Below, piece after piece: positions 44,750 through 55,475 of a stretch of DNA of 64,000 nucleotides. Source of the stretch: Dendrocalamus latiflorus (lineage: Eukaryota; Streptophyta; Magnoliopsida; Poales; Poaceae); contig CM029664.1 in assembly GCA_017311315.1 (NCBI GenBank), positions 23,082,302-23,146,301 on the forward strand, given 5' to 3'. The notes below the pieces were generated by a model. It ran no database searches and had not been told where the DNA came from. It was given only the letters and a program-made list of their open reading frames with translations. Within the stretch, counting starts at the first letter, position 1; each line of letters begins with the position of its first letter. The position numbers and the translations under genes were made by a program.

Positions 44750-46873
44750 AAAGGAGAGGCAGCACCTTGTGAGGAGGCGGCGGCTTCGACATGGATGGCG
44801 GCGGCGTCAAGCTCTTGCGCGCGCTCGCGTGGTTCGGCCAATTTCGTCCAGCATCTCACAATCTGTACCACTACACAGTAGGACGAGCAGTTCCATTCAC
44901 TCAACCAGATATAGGGGTATATTCAAGTATGTTCCCAACACACCTCAAGCAAACTCGAGCGTAAAGATTTTTAACAATGTTCATATGTATCTCTACTAAC
45001 TTTTCATAACTTGCAGCTATGGAGACAAGGTGCATCATGAAATTATTTGCATTATTTAGATCCAAAGCATGCTGACAAAATGCAAAACTGTAGGGATAAC
45101 TATGCACATGGCATGAAATACTTTATCTGTGAAAGAATGCAGCCCATTGAAATTGACCTTTGCGCATACTAATGAAAAGTTCTAGTACACCGTGAATAAT
45201 GGCTTACATGTGTCCAAGTTTTAACATGGAATCGTCAAATAAGATATGTAGGTCTTCATTCAAAATAGAATGACCACGTGCAAACTGACAAACGTCTGTA
45301 ATCCTTTTCTTGTAAAGTGCATTATATCCAAATTTGTCAAGCTTTAGTAAAAAAGGCCAAGTTTGTCAAGCTTTAGTAAAAAAGGATTCTTCAAAGTGCT
45401 TATGTTGTACCTGAAAACAGTAGCATTTAGCTATATTTAGGAAGTGTGCACAATGCTTGATTCTATTCCACCTATAAATCCATTCCATGTCTTGCATAGC
45501 AGTTTGGTTGGAGCAATAACAGCTACCATTATTCATTAATGTAGTTATATAAATCAAAATCATAGAACAAAACTATCACATCGGTAGTTGTAAGTAAGGT
45601 TTTTCAATTTTCAGGACAGTTCAACTTGGTAGAGATTTGGACAAGAATAGGCCATGAATCATTTGTTTTTTCTTGCGTTTTGTACTCTTATGCAGGATAT
45701 ATGCTTGCATGAAACGTCCTCTCCAGAGGTTACTGGAGGGTAACACCTTCGATTGCAGTGTAAGAGACTAAGAGCCGCTCTGCTTTCTTTACAAGGAAAT
45801 GTTACACATCAAGAGGTAGAGCATGAGATTCTAAAAGGTATTAATTTCAGTTCAATATAGAGTTATCTTACTTCAGGTAAGATAAGAACTATGAAAAGAG
45901 AAGCTAGTGCGGCAACCATGAAAGCAAGGAAGTGTATTCCAATTCATCCTTCGAACAGCCGAGGTGAGCAACGTTTGAAGTCTCAACTCCAGTGAGTAAA
46001 CTTCGTACCAAAGCATTTACATGCACTTATAGATAGGCGAAAAATGGATTCGTGTGGATTTCATGAGCTAAGGAAGGAGGGGCCTCACCTATCATAAATA
46101 CCAAAGCCCACAAGACACTTGATGAGTTGTTTCTCACGCCTGTTTCCTCCCAATGTCCTCTGAAGTGCCAAATAAGCAAATCATCTGGTGTCGAAGTCAA
46201 AAAAATTTTGTTTCAAAAAATAGAAGACAAAAGAAATCCATCTGGTGACAGATGCAGCCCACCGCCCGCCAAAACAAAATCATACTAAAAAGAAAAGTTT
46301 TCTTAGGTGACGAAACTGAAGATTGAAGTTGTGTGCATTGTTTTCCTTGTAGTTTTTTCTGTGCATTCAACAAATGAACAAAGAAAAAATTCTACTGCCT
46401 GCATTAGTGTTCTTTCCAGAATACTCTGAAACTCCACAAAAACTGGAGTTCCTTTTCTTCCATTCTGCCGGTCTACCAGGCCATTTTACCATTTTATCTC
46501 TCTTACTACTACAGTGTATAGTTAACCTAACAGGGTCAAACCATTACTATCTTGAAGGACTATCTGTGTAGGAGAGAAAATTACCTGTACGATGCTTAAG
46601 AGCTTCGGGGGTTAGATTTTGTCATTAGCAGTTTTTCCCCAAGCTCCTCAAACTTCATCTGTCTGAACTTGCAGAATTACAAGGGGGAATGTGTGGAGTC
46701 AAACCATTTTTGCTCGTATAGATGAATAAGTACCTCTTTGCTCTCCGTCTGCATTTACAAAATGAAAAAGGAATTACTTGTGCGGAAATACCAGACAAAG
46801 AAAAAAAGAAAAGAAGTTTGAGAATTAAACCGTTGTTGCTTGTGTGGATACCTCTTCACTCTCCTCCTCTTCT
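44750..46873. other. Intergenic DNA between PPCK copy B and the NB-LRR gene
   Basis: 45000-45665 is homologous to 40590-41260 of copy A. 45666-46873 is unique in the window. It is presumably the 3' untranslated and downstream region of the minus-strand NB-LRR gene. No gene is recognised. Confidence 0.6.
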
Positions 46874-47830
46874 TTATTGAACGGGTTCACTCTCCTCTTC
46901 TTGAGCCCGTCTTCTTTGTTTTTCCTTGTAGGCTTCTAGCTCTTCATCTGTCCACATAAGGTAGTCACTCATTCTCGTAATTTTAGGACTAGGACGGTTG
47001 GGAAGAGTGCCACATGCGTTCCTTATCATGGCTTCTGTATCTTCCACCTCCCCGGCCGTGGCATGGTAACAACTGATCTCAACAGCTACACGCTTAAGGG
47101 AAGTGAGGTTTCCAATTCCAATATCAACACCACCGAATTTGTCTATTTCGTCCCGCACTGCAAAGTAAGACAGCTCAAGCCGTTGAAGCCTTTGTGCAGA
47201 TCCAGGTGTGAACATCAGTCCCGTTGCATTTCGAGTACACCATTCGCCATGTCCAATAAACAACTCTGTTAGACACTGGAACGTGCCAGTTCCGATGACC
47301 ACTCTGTCTTTAGGGGCTTCGGACGTGTACAGATGTAGACACCGAAGAGAGGGTAACTCTCCCAGCATCTTGATATTCTTCAATGCTGTCGTGCTGAGCC
47401 AGATGTCTAAGGAGGAGAGGTAGGAAAGAGACGAAATCCATCCCGGTAACATAGAAAAGCACGAACGACAACTAAATTTCTGGACATGTTGAGGAACCGA
47501 CCATGTACCGTACAAGAAATCTACGGGACGGGAAAATCTGTCCAAATCTAGAACCTTGAGCCTGCGCATATTGGATATGCATTGGGCTACAACTTTCTCG
47601 AGTCTCCCATCCCACGTCCAAGCATGTATTTCAAGCACTCTCAGATTGGTAAGATTGCCTAGCTCACCCACAAGGTCTGGAGACACACCTACATCAACAT
47701 GTGACAGCACCTGTAGAGATTTTATACTCCCGATCCCCTTCGGCAGTTTCACAGCCCAAGGAACAAATAAAAGCACCAGTTGCCTCAGCTGAGCTATGGA
47801 TGATGGCAATTCAGTCACGTAAGTGCCCCT

Positions 47831-48918
47831 TAAGGGCCTGTTTGGGAGAGCTCCACCAACTCCAGATTCACGAAAAACGTGGATCTGGAGCTGGATTCAC
47901 CGTGGAGCAGCTCCATGGTGGACTGGGATTCGTCAAAGTGTTTGGTACAGCTCCACCTCCCTCTCTATCTCACTTCCACCTGGGCCCCACGCGTCAGGGG
48001 GCAAAATGAAAAAAAAAATCCAACGGCGGACGGCGCAGGCGAGGCGGACGGCGGCGCCGGCCCGGGGGGAGGCGGAGGCCGGGAGGAGGCGGGCGCGGCC
48101 CCGGGCGGCGCAGGCGAGGCGGACGGCGGACGCGGGGGAGGCGGCGCCGGCCCGGGGGGAGGCGGAGGCCGGGAGGAGGCGGGGGAGGCGGGCGCGGCCC
48201 CGGGCGGCGCAGGCGAGGCGGACGGCGGACGCGGGGGAGGCGGCGCCGGCCCGGGGGGAGGCGGAGGCCGGGAGGAGGCGGGGGAGGCGGGCGCGGCCCC
48301 GGGCGGCGCAGGCGAGGCGCACGGCGGACGCGGGGGAGGCGGCGCCGGCCCGGGGGAGGCGGAGGCCGGGAGGAGGCGGGGGAGGCGGAGGCCGGGAGGA
48401 GGCCGGGAGGAGGCGGTGCCGGAACGGGAGGAGGCGGGGGAGGCGGAGGCCGGGAGGAGGCGGTCGGGAGGACGCGGGAGGAGGCGGAGCCCGGGAGGTG
48501 ACGCGGGAGGAGGCGGAGGCCCGGGAGGAGGCGGGGGAGGCGGAGGCCGGGAGGAGGCGGTGCCGGAACGGGAGGAGGCGGGGGAGGCGGAGGCCGGGAG
48601 GAGGCGGTCGGGAGGAGGCGGGAGGAGGCGGAGCCCGGGACGTGACGCGGGAGGAGGCGGGGGAAAAGAAAACGAACCGTTTTTTGTGTAACCAGTGGCA
48701 ATGGTGGGTAATTTTCCCCAACTCCACCAATTTGAGTTTGGTGGAGCACCCCTTGAGGTGCTCCATGGATTTGGTGAATCTGGAGCCAGATCCATGGTTT
48801 TGGTGGAGCAGATCCACGGTGGAGCTGCTGGAGCTGAAGGTGTTTGACTTGGAAAAGTGAATCTGGATCTGAATTTGGTGAATCTGGAGCTGGTGGAGCT
48901 CTCCCAAACAGCCCCTTA
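47831..48918. mobile_element. Non-autonomous PIF/Harbinger-like element in the NB-LRR exon
   Basis: Terminal inverted repeat of about 38 bp: GGGCCTGTTTGGGAGAGCTC followed by CACCAACTCC at 47834, with the complement ending CTCTCCCAAACAGCCCC at 48915, differing at two or three positions. Flanks are TAA (47831-47833) and TTA (48916-48918), consistent with a 3-bp TWA duplication with one later substitution. The GGGCCTGTTTGG terminus and 3-bp duplication fit PIF/Harbinger. No transposase. The interior is a GC-rich tandem repeat. Confidence 0.85.
48032..48660. repeat. GC-rich tandem repeat, 99-bp unit, inside the element
   Basis: The start GGCGCAGGCGAGGC recurs at 48032, 48107, 48206 and 48305, giving spacings of 75, 99 and 99 bp. 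Degraded GGAGGCGGAGGCCGGGAGGA repeats follow to about 48660. Because 99 is divisible by three and the unit has no stops, long open frames (250-345 codons) appear in several phases on both strands. They are artefacts. Confidence 0.9.
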
Positions 48919-50008
48919 GTCTAGGGTCTGCAAGAACCGCAGATTCCCTGTTTCTTTAGGAAGCTCAGTAATACCATGACCTCCACTTAATCTCAAGTGC
49001 CTCAAGTGAAGCAACTTCCCGATGTCATTTATATATTTATTACCAAACCCCCAAACATTTACATATAATACACGTAGAAATTGTAGACTTGAAAGGCGTA
49101 TATCTACTGTAAGGAGTGAAATGGAATCAATACCACGTATATCTAATACTGTAACAGACCTTGCGTGGGACAAGCTCTTCGCTGCCTGTGGTATGACGAT
49201 TGCATTCTCACCACTATGGAGAGACAACCTGCGAATCTTCTTATCTGGTAGAGTTGAAGACTGCTCACTGCCTAATATAGTAACAAAATTTTCTTCGGCT
49301 GATAAGGAGGTGATGAGATCAAGCACCATGTCATGCACACGGCAAGCTTTGGCCCTACCATTGTAGTCCACGTCTACTGGCATAATCATGCTTCTATTAA
49401 TGAGCTCAGTGAAGTATGTCTCTCCCACTTCATACGAGTCATCATCTTCTTGTACTGGGCGCACAAAACATTCACATATCCAATTAAGTATCAGGTCCTC
49501 TCTTTGAATCGTATAATCCTCTGGGAACATACTAAGATATAAAAGGCAGGACTTGAGATAGGGAGGCATATCGTAGTAACTAAGTGATAATATACTCCGT
49601 ATGCTATCCACATCAGACCTTGTTTCAAGTCCAGAGCCAATAGAGTTGTGTACATCACACCACTGAGAATATGTCTTTTTACTAGCCAGTAGACTAGCTA
49701 TAGTTATGATAGCTAATGGTAGCCCACCACATTTCTTTAATATTCTTTTAGATATGTCTTTTAGTTCAGGTCGACATCCATCCTCATTGTCAAATATCCT
49801 TGTATGGAATAATTTCTTGGAGTCACCAACAGAAAGAGGTGGCAGTTCGTAAATGGTAGTACCATCAGTATCAAGGCGACATGATCCACCAATGTCAACT
49901 TTCCGGGTTGTCACAATTACTCTGCTTCTACAATTGTTCTTTGTGAAAGCACAACTGATTAGGTCCCAGGATTTTGGATCCCATATGTCATCCACTATGA
50001 TTAAGTAC

Positions 50009-50819
50009 CTGTGGTTTTAAAAGAGTGTTAGGTTGTATAGGTAGCATGGTTACGAAAATCACCGAAAATCGGTTCTACCGGCCACCTCTGATTAGACTAC
50101 AAACTGCTCTCTAGATATTTCATTTTACACCAAGTTAGTCTGATTTACTCCGATTTAGACTGATTTCAGCTTATTTTATTTGAAAATTTTCAAAATCTAT
50201 GGAGCATTCAATATAATAAATATTTGGAAAGATTTCTTAACATTCTTAAAATTTAGAGAATATTTCAAGTTTTTGCTATGTTTTCATCGGTTCTATAATG
50301 TTTCCTTAAAAACACGAGTCAAACAGTGGGCTGCACGCGTAGATTTTTTGCTATATATTATAACTCGATTTAAACATGCTTAGACACGGGATTATCCGTG
50401 ATTGATGTGATCACACGGAGATGGAAAGAAGTGGATATTTGTTGTAGAAGGACGTGCATATAAAGATGGAAAACCAAGAAGGTAGCAACCAAGTCCAAGG
50501 CTGCACGTATAGAGACACGACCAAGCAGCACACGAGTCAAACAAAGGGATTAACAGCAAGTGTGATTAAAGATGGGCATGAGAAGTGTTGTGGTTATAGA
50601 CCAAACAGAGAGAGAGAGAGAGAGAGAGAGTGGTATGGTAGTGGAGAGTTAGGTGAGTCATGCTTAGGGTTTTCCTCATGGCTTGTATCGCACATATATA
50701 TCCACATGGAGAGTACTTTACAATTATACCCTTACACTCAAGTATCACTTTCAGGGGTATTTACGTCATTATATATGTCCCATTTTGAGTCTTACAACCT
50801 TCTAACAGACCGACTGGGC
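50009..50819. other. NB-LRR intron remnant and unrecognised DNA
   Basis: 50010-50220 is the 5'-ward intron shared with copy A. From 50220 to 50819 no gene is recognised. An (AG)12 microsatellite lies at 50607-50630. Confidence 0.6.
50607..50630. repeat. (AG)12 microsatellite
   Basis: Uninterrupted AG dinucleotide run of 24 bp. Confidence 0.95.
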
Positions 50820-51031
50820 TTAGGTGGAGGTCACCTTACAACAGGAGCCTCTCATAGTGAAGGGCTTCACAGGCCGAAGCCATGTTGCCGAGCCATTTGG
50901 CCCCCTCCGTCCCCGCGGCCTGTGGACTTTTGTGTTGTTGGGTGGAGCCTTCTGTGTTGTTGGATGGTGCCTGATTATTTGGTGTATTCTCCGCCCTGCG
51001 CCGCGGATATGGTGATGGGCGGGTTGCCGGA

Positions 51032-51133
51032 GTCGTCCTTGGCCACGGGGCCCCTGGGTGTCGAAGTCGTCCTCGGCCACAGGGCCCCTGGGTGTCAGAG
51101 TCGTCCTTGGCCACGGGGCCCCTGGGTGTCGGA
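51032..51133. repeat. 34-bp tandem repeat, three copies
   Basis: GTCGTCCTTGGCCACGGGGC followed by CCCTGGGTGTCGGA begins at 51032, 51066 and 51100 with few substitutions. It lies upstream of the antisense gene within the Tat element. Confidence 0.9.
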
Positions 51134-51479
51134 GTCGAAGTTGAAGTGAAGATAGGCTCATGCCGCGGACACCCTTGGGTGCGAGACAGGTGAGGCTCCC
51201 GTACGTAGCGTCGGGGAGTCAAGTGGCGGGGCTTCGCCTGATCTGGCGTTGACATGGCCCGACAGCCTCGTGGTCCGGAGATGACGTCTTAATGGCGGCG
51301 AGAATCGCGCCGACCCCCGAAGTGCCAGGGGTAGGCTGCTGCAGCCGTACGCGCTATCCCGATGGGAAGGCACACGCGGCGGGACGCGATTGGCGCGTCG
51401 TGGGTTGTCAGCGATCACACGACCACGGTCACGCACCCCTTCCCGAGAGAGGCGGGACAGGTGGCAGGATGCTACTAGC

Positions 51480-54183
51480 GCGCCGTGCGCTGTCCGGCCG
51501 CCTGCCACTCGCTACGGAGGAGATGATCCAGACTCTCCTTCGGGAGCAAAAAACTGGAGGATCGTGCGGGGGTTCGCCTGCCTCGCAGCGACGAGACGGA
51601 GCCGCACCCGGGGGAGACGGAGGCGATTGTCTTCGTCGCGTTTTTTGATGCCGGGTTTTGGATGCCCTCGACACTCTTAGTCGGCGAGGTCTTGCGAGCT
51701 TATGGTTTGGAGCTGGCGCAGCTGACCCCGAACACGATAGTCCGCCTGGCTGTTTATGCGTGGGCAGCGCGAACAGAATGTGTCCGCCCCAGCGCGAACC
51801 TGTTCGCCCTTCTGCATGACGTGCGCTACCAGTCGAAGAGGGTCGAAGGGGGCGCGATGTCGAACTTTGGTAGTGTCAACTTCGTACTGAGGTCACAGTG
51901 AACGAAACTTTTCCCCGCGCTGGCGACGCGGGGGAAGTGGGAGTCCGGCTGGATGCAGCGGTGGTTCTACCACCATGTGACGAGCACCAGCGGTCTTCGG
52001 TGCCGAGGACAACCAATATCTTTCAACAGCTCGCTGGGGTTGAAGCCGAAGGGTAGCGATGAACAGAAGGTACGGAGGCTTGCCGGTGTTGCCCTCCGGT
52101 TCAACATGCGCGACCTCACCGAGGAGTTTACTATGTACGGGGTGTCGCCGCTTTCAGGCCTGTGGAAGTATGACCGGTGTCGCGCCTGGCAAGATGGCAT
52201 TCACTCGACGGTATCCTCCCTTGCGAAGCCCTCCGCTTCTTGTAAGTTCTCCTGCCCTAAGCTGTGTACGCGCACATGTATGCATGCGGCCGCTTGTGAA
52301 CAATGTCTTACCTTTGCGTGTAGGGCTCCGACTGGAGGATGCGGAGCGCGCGGTAGTTGCACTCCTTTGGCCATACAAGGCCAAGGAGCATAAGCTGCGC
52401 GAAGCTGCGATCGCCTCGGCGAAGCAGGGGCGGATAAATCGGGTGTGCGAGGCCCTGGGGATCCCCGTGCCCGAACGTGCGGTGCCGGCGTCGCCCTCTC
52501 AGCACGGGGCCTGACGTGATGCCGCTGCATCTAGCCCGTCGGCCTCCCCGGTCGGTATCGTCGAGACTGAGGGTACGATCGGGCTGGGTCTGAACACGCC
52601 GGTTCGGGGGAGCGCACAACCCCCAGCAAGGTCTTGGGCGGCGGTGAGGTGACGGGTCTCGGTACCGACGCCCCCGAGGATGAGGCCTCGTCGCCTGTAC
52701 TGGCTACCGAGGGCCTGCCGCCTGCGCCAGTCATTACGGCCACTGGGGCGGCCGAGGAAGTATCGCCCAAATCCCCGAGGGCGAAGCGCCCGCAGATACG
52801 ATCGCCCCCGCCTTCAAGGGAGCGGTTCAATGAGGCAGGCGCGGTCACCGGGGACCTGGAGTCCGACGGGGAAGCCGTTCGGGCTGAGGAGGAAGTCATT
52901 TTTCCCCGGGCTGATGAAGCCCCCACGACCCAGATGGAGGCTGAGCGGACACCACCTCGTGCCTTGGTGGAGGGTGTCGAAGGTAGGCGTAATTCCTTTT
53001 ACCCCCGCGACTTTGCGAAGCTCTCTCCGATTTGCTCGCTCATTTCGTCGTCGACATCAGGTGAGACGAGGTCTCCCGGACGCGGCCAAGGATCGAGCAA
53101 CGGAGGTGTCCGTGAAGTCTCCGGCCTTGTTGTGTAGGACGCGACGTGGGCGCTTGGAGCTGCCGAAGCCACTATCTCGGAGGCGCAGGGGCCCGCCGTC
53201 TCCGATTTCATCCCTCGATCGGAGATGCATCGCGTCCTTCATGAGGTCGTGGAGTGCGCCGATGGCAGCCTAGATCGACGGGTGCTGTCGACGTGTGGGG
53301 GAGATCTTTTGGCGCTCGCGCTGGGTGCCTTAGAGATGAGGGTAAGTGCCTGGGTTCACGGGCCACGCCGCTATCGAGTACTTGGCTAACACTCGGAGTT
53401 TGTTGTTTTAGACGCTTGCTCTCAGCCGAGCCCTAGAGGAAACTCGCACCCGCGAGCGGAGGGTGCTGGAGGGCCAGCTTCGTGCTGCCGACGCATTCGC
53501 ATGCTGGAGGCGGAAAGCGCTAGGGTGATTTCCGACGCGCAGGCACTTGCTGTGAATGCGGAGTGTGCAGCGGCGGTGGCGCAACGTGTTGCGGAGGAGA
53601 CCCAGCGCGCCGCGGCGGAGGAGCGCACCGGCTTGCATCAGCAGATTAGCGCACTGGAGGAGGAGAAGACCCAGGTCGCCGTGTCCCTTGAGGAGAGAAC
53701 CAAACCTTGGGTGACGCGTCGTTGGCGGCGTGGAGGGCGATAGAGGCTTTGGAGAGGGCCCTCCAGGACCTGTCCGTTGACGTGCCGGACCTTACGCACG
53801 GCCCTGCGGATCTGGCGCAGACGCTTCAGCGAATCGAAGAGGGCTCGAGCCTCGCCCTCCGCGGTGCCAGAGCCTTCGGCGATCACTGCGGCCTCTCCAG
53901 CGCTTGCCTCGCCCTCGCCATACTCCACACCCGGGGGTGTGAACATGTCAACGAACTGGCCGACCCCCAGCTGGATCTGCCAGCCGAAGCCGGAGCGATG
54001 TCCTGTGCCGTATGCGCCACCCAGCCTGCCCTCCAGACTTTCTATAATCGGATCTGGGGCTACATCGGGGAGGACACGGCCAAGGTCATGCTGCAGCAAA
54101 CGCTGCATCGGGAGGGGAACTTCCTCCAGTGGCTCGAGGAAGTTTCTCGGCGCAACGAAGATGGCGCGGACCCACAGGCGTGA
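51480..54183 (+). pseudogene. Antisense additional ORF of the Tat element (Transposase_28-like), with introns
   Basis: Plus-strand gene opposite in sense to pol. N-terminal part LATEEMIQTLLRE (about 51518). After a slip in an A-run near 51550 the domain continues as DAGFWMPSTLLVGEVLRAYG, LELAQLTPNTIVRLAVYAWA (51660 onward). There is an in-frame TGA at 51899-51901, then WFYHHV and FTMYGVSPLSGLWKYDRCRA. Intron 1 (52242-52323, GTAAGT...GTGTAG) joins in frame to LRLEDAERAVVALLWPYKAK. After an acidic/Pro-rich middle, intron 2 (53342-53411, GTAAGT...TTTTAG) leads into an Ala/Glu-rich coiled coil (53415-53700). A C-terminal domain (LQTFYNRIWGYIGED, FLQWLEEVSRRNED) ends at TGA 54181-54183. Its function in these elements is unknown. 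Several frameshifts and stops are present. Confidence 0.82.
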
Positions 54184-54383
54184 TGCCGGGATCCGTGTGT
54201 GTTGGCATGCGTTGTAATGTACGCGCCCCCTTCTTGTGAACATCCTCTGACAAATACGGGAAGGGTTTTGGTTGAAGTGTGTCTATGGTGCTTTTTACGA
54301 CCGCGCTTGCCTCCAGTAGACTCGTAGGACTTTATTTTTGCAAACGCCTATACGCTAGGGAGACCTTCGCGTGCTTCGTCCTT

Positions 54384-54712
54384 CTACCCTTCGAAGCGGC
54401 GGCAGTGGAGCTGGCGCTTAGTTGAGGTAGACGCGCAAGCGCTGTCCCCTACCCTTCAAAGTGGTGGCAGCGGAGCTGGCGCCCAGCCAAGGTAGACGCG
54501 CGAGCGCTCCGTCTCCTACCCTTCGGAGTGGTGGCAGCGGAGCTGGCGCCTAGTTGAGGTTGACGCACGAGCGCTCTGTCCCCTACCCTTCAAAGCGGTG
54601 GAGCGGAGCTGGCGCCTAGTCGAGATAGACGCATGAGCGCTTCGTCCCCTACCCTTCGAAGTGGTGGCAGCGGAGCTGGCGCCTAGTCGAGGTAGACGTG
54701 CGAGGGCGAGCC
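54384..54712. repeat. Tandem array 1, about 66-bp unit, five copies
   Basis: Units starting CTACCCTTC at 54384, 54449, 54516, 54583 and 54649, each with GGTGGCAGCGGAGCTGGCGC and GAGGTAGACGCGCGAGCG. It is located between the antisense gene and pol. Confidence 0.95.
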
Positions 54713-54724
54713 TCTACTGCGCCC

Positions 54725-55370
54725 CATTTACACTTCGTAAAGTGCTCTGCGGAGGCAAGCCTCTACTGTGTCTTATTTATACTCCGTAGAGTGCGTGGGA
54801 ACATCAACCACGTCTTATTTATACTCCGGAGAGTACGCGTAGGGGCAAGGCCCACACGTGCGTGGGAACATCCGCGTCTTGTTTATACTCAGTAGAGTGC
54901 GCAGGGATAACATCCACGTCTTATTTATACTCCGTAGAGTGCGTGGGAACATCAACCACATCTTATTTATACTTTGGAGAGTACGCGTAGGGGCAACGCC
55001 CACACGAGCGCGGGAACATCCGTGTCTTGTTTATACTCAGTAGAGTGCGCAGGGACAACATCCGCGTCTTATTTATACTCCGTAGAGTGCGCGCGGAGGT
55101 GGACCTGGACGCTGTGTCTTATTTATACTCCGTAGAGTGCGCGTGAAGGCGTCCCCCGCTGCGTCTTATTTATACTCCGTAGAGTGCGTGCGGAGGCGGA
55201 CCTCGACACTATGTCTTATTTATACTCCGTAGAGTGCGTGCGGAGGTGGACCTCGACGCTACGCCTTATTTATACTCCGTAGAGTGCGTGCGGAGGCGGA
55301 CCTCGACGCTACGCCTTATTTATACTCCGTAGAATGCGCGCGGAGGCGAACCTCCGCGCGTTTATGCGCA
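54725..55370. repeat. Tandem array 2, 42-50-bp unit, about 13 copies, with a 148-bp higher-order repeat
   Basis: Units are anchored by TCTTATTTATACTCCGTAGA followed by GTGCG. Repeat starts are near 54772, 54813, 54878, 54920, 54962, 55026, 55068, 55118, 55165, 55215, 55265 and 55315. The block at 54772-54919 recurs at 54920-55067 as a 148-bp higher-order unit. The last units (55165-55360) are about 50 bp and more uniform. Confidence 0.92.
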
Positions 55371-55475
55371 AGATGAGAGTTTGGTAAACGATCGGCTTTA
55401 CTAAACTCCCGTTTGCGCGGGCGAGCATCTTACAACGGGCGAGGTGCCGAGCTTGCTACAGGCTCCCTTTCTGTC

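Larger units (their letters stand above)
46874..50008 (-). pseudogene. CC-NB-LRR-type disease resistance gene, copy B, split by a transposon
   Basis: Read leftward from a splice acceptor (ACAG then GTACTTAATC at 50008). Motifs in order: kinase-2 (YLIIVDDIWDPKSWD), RNBS-B (SRVIVTTRK), RNBS-C (LSVGDSKKLFHTRIF), GLPL (CGGLPLAIITIASLLASKK), RNBS-D (LKSCLLYLSMFPEDYTIQRE), MHD (CRVHDMVLDLI), then leucine-rich repeats. A 1,082-bp element inserted at 47834-48915 interrupts the LRR. On its other side the LRR continues (TELPSSIAQLRQLVLL ... LPSLRCLHLYTSEAPKD) to the stop at 46874. Without the insertion and one target copy the frame is open throughout (1,092 bp between the two frame references, a multiple of three). 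The exon with coiled coil and P-loop expected upstream is not found up to 50820. In intact form such proteins detect pathogen effectors in the cytoplasm. Confidence 0.93.
44268..50220. repeat. Duplicated segment, copy B (PPCK fragment plus longer NB-LRR)
   Basis: Partner of 39926-41977 with the complete LRR part preserved. A 28-bp tandem duplication (AGTTTGTCAAGCTTTAGTAA followed by AAAAGG) at about 45330-45385 is private to this copy. Confidence 0.88.

Noticed and set aside
47823..48907. Open frames of 250-345 codons on both strands
   Set aside because: Produced by the stop-free 99-bp repeat inside the Harbinger-like element. All frames are Gly/Ala/Arg or Pro/Ala/Ser strings.
46874..50008. 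Functional NB-LRR gene
   Set aside because: The LRR exon is split by a 1,082-bp insertion with a stop, and the exon carrying coiled coil and P-loop is not found.
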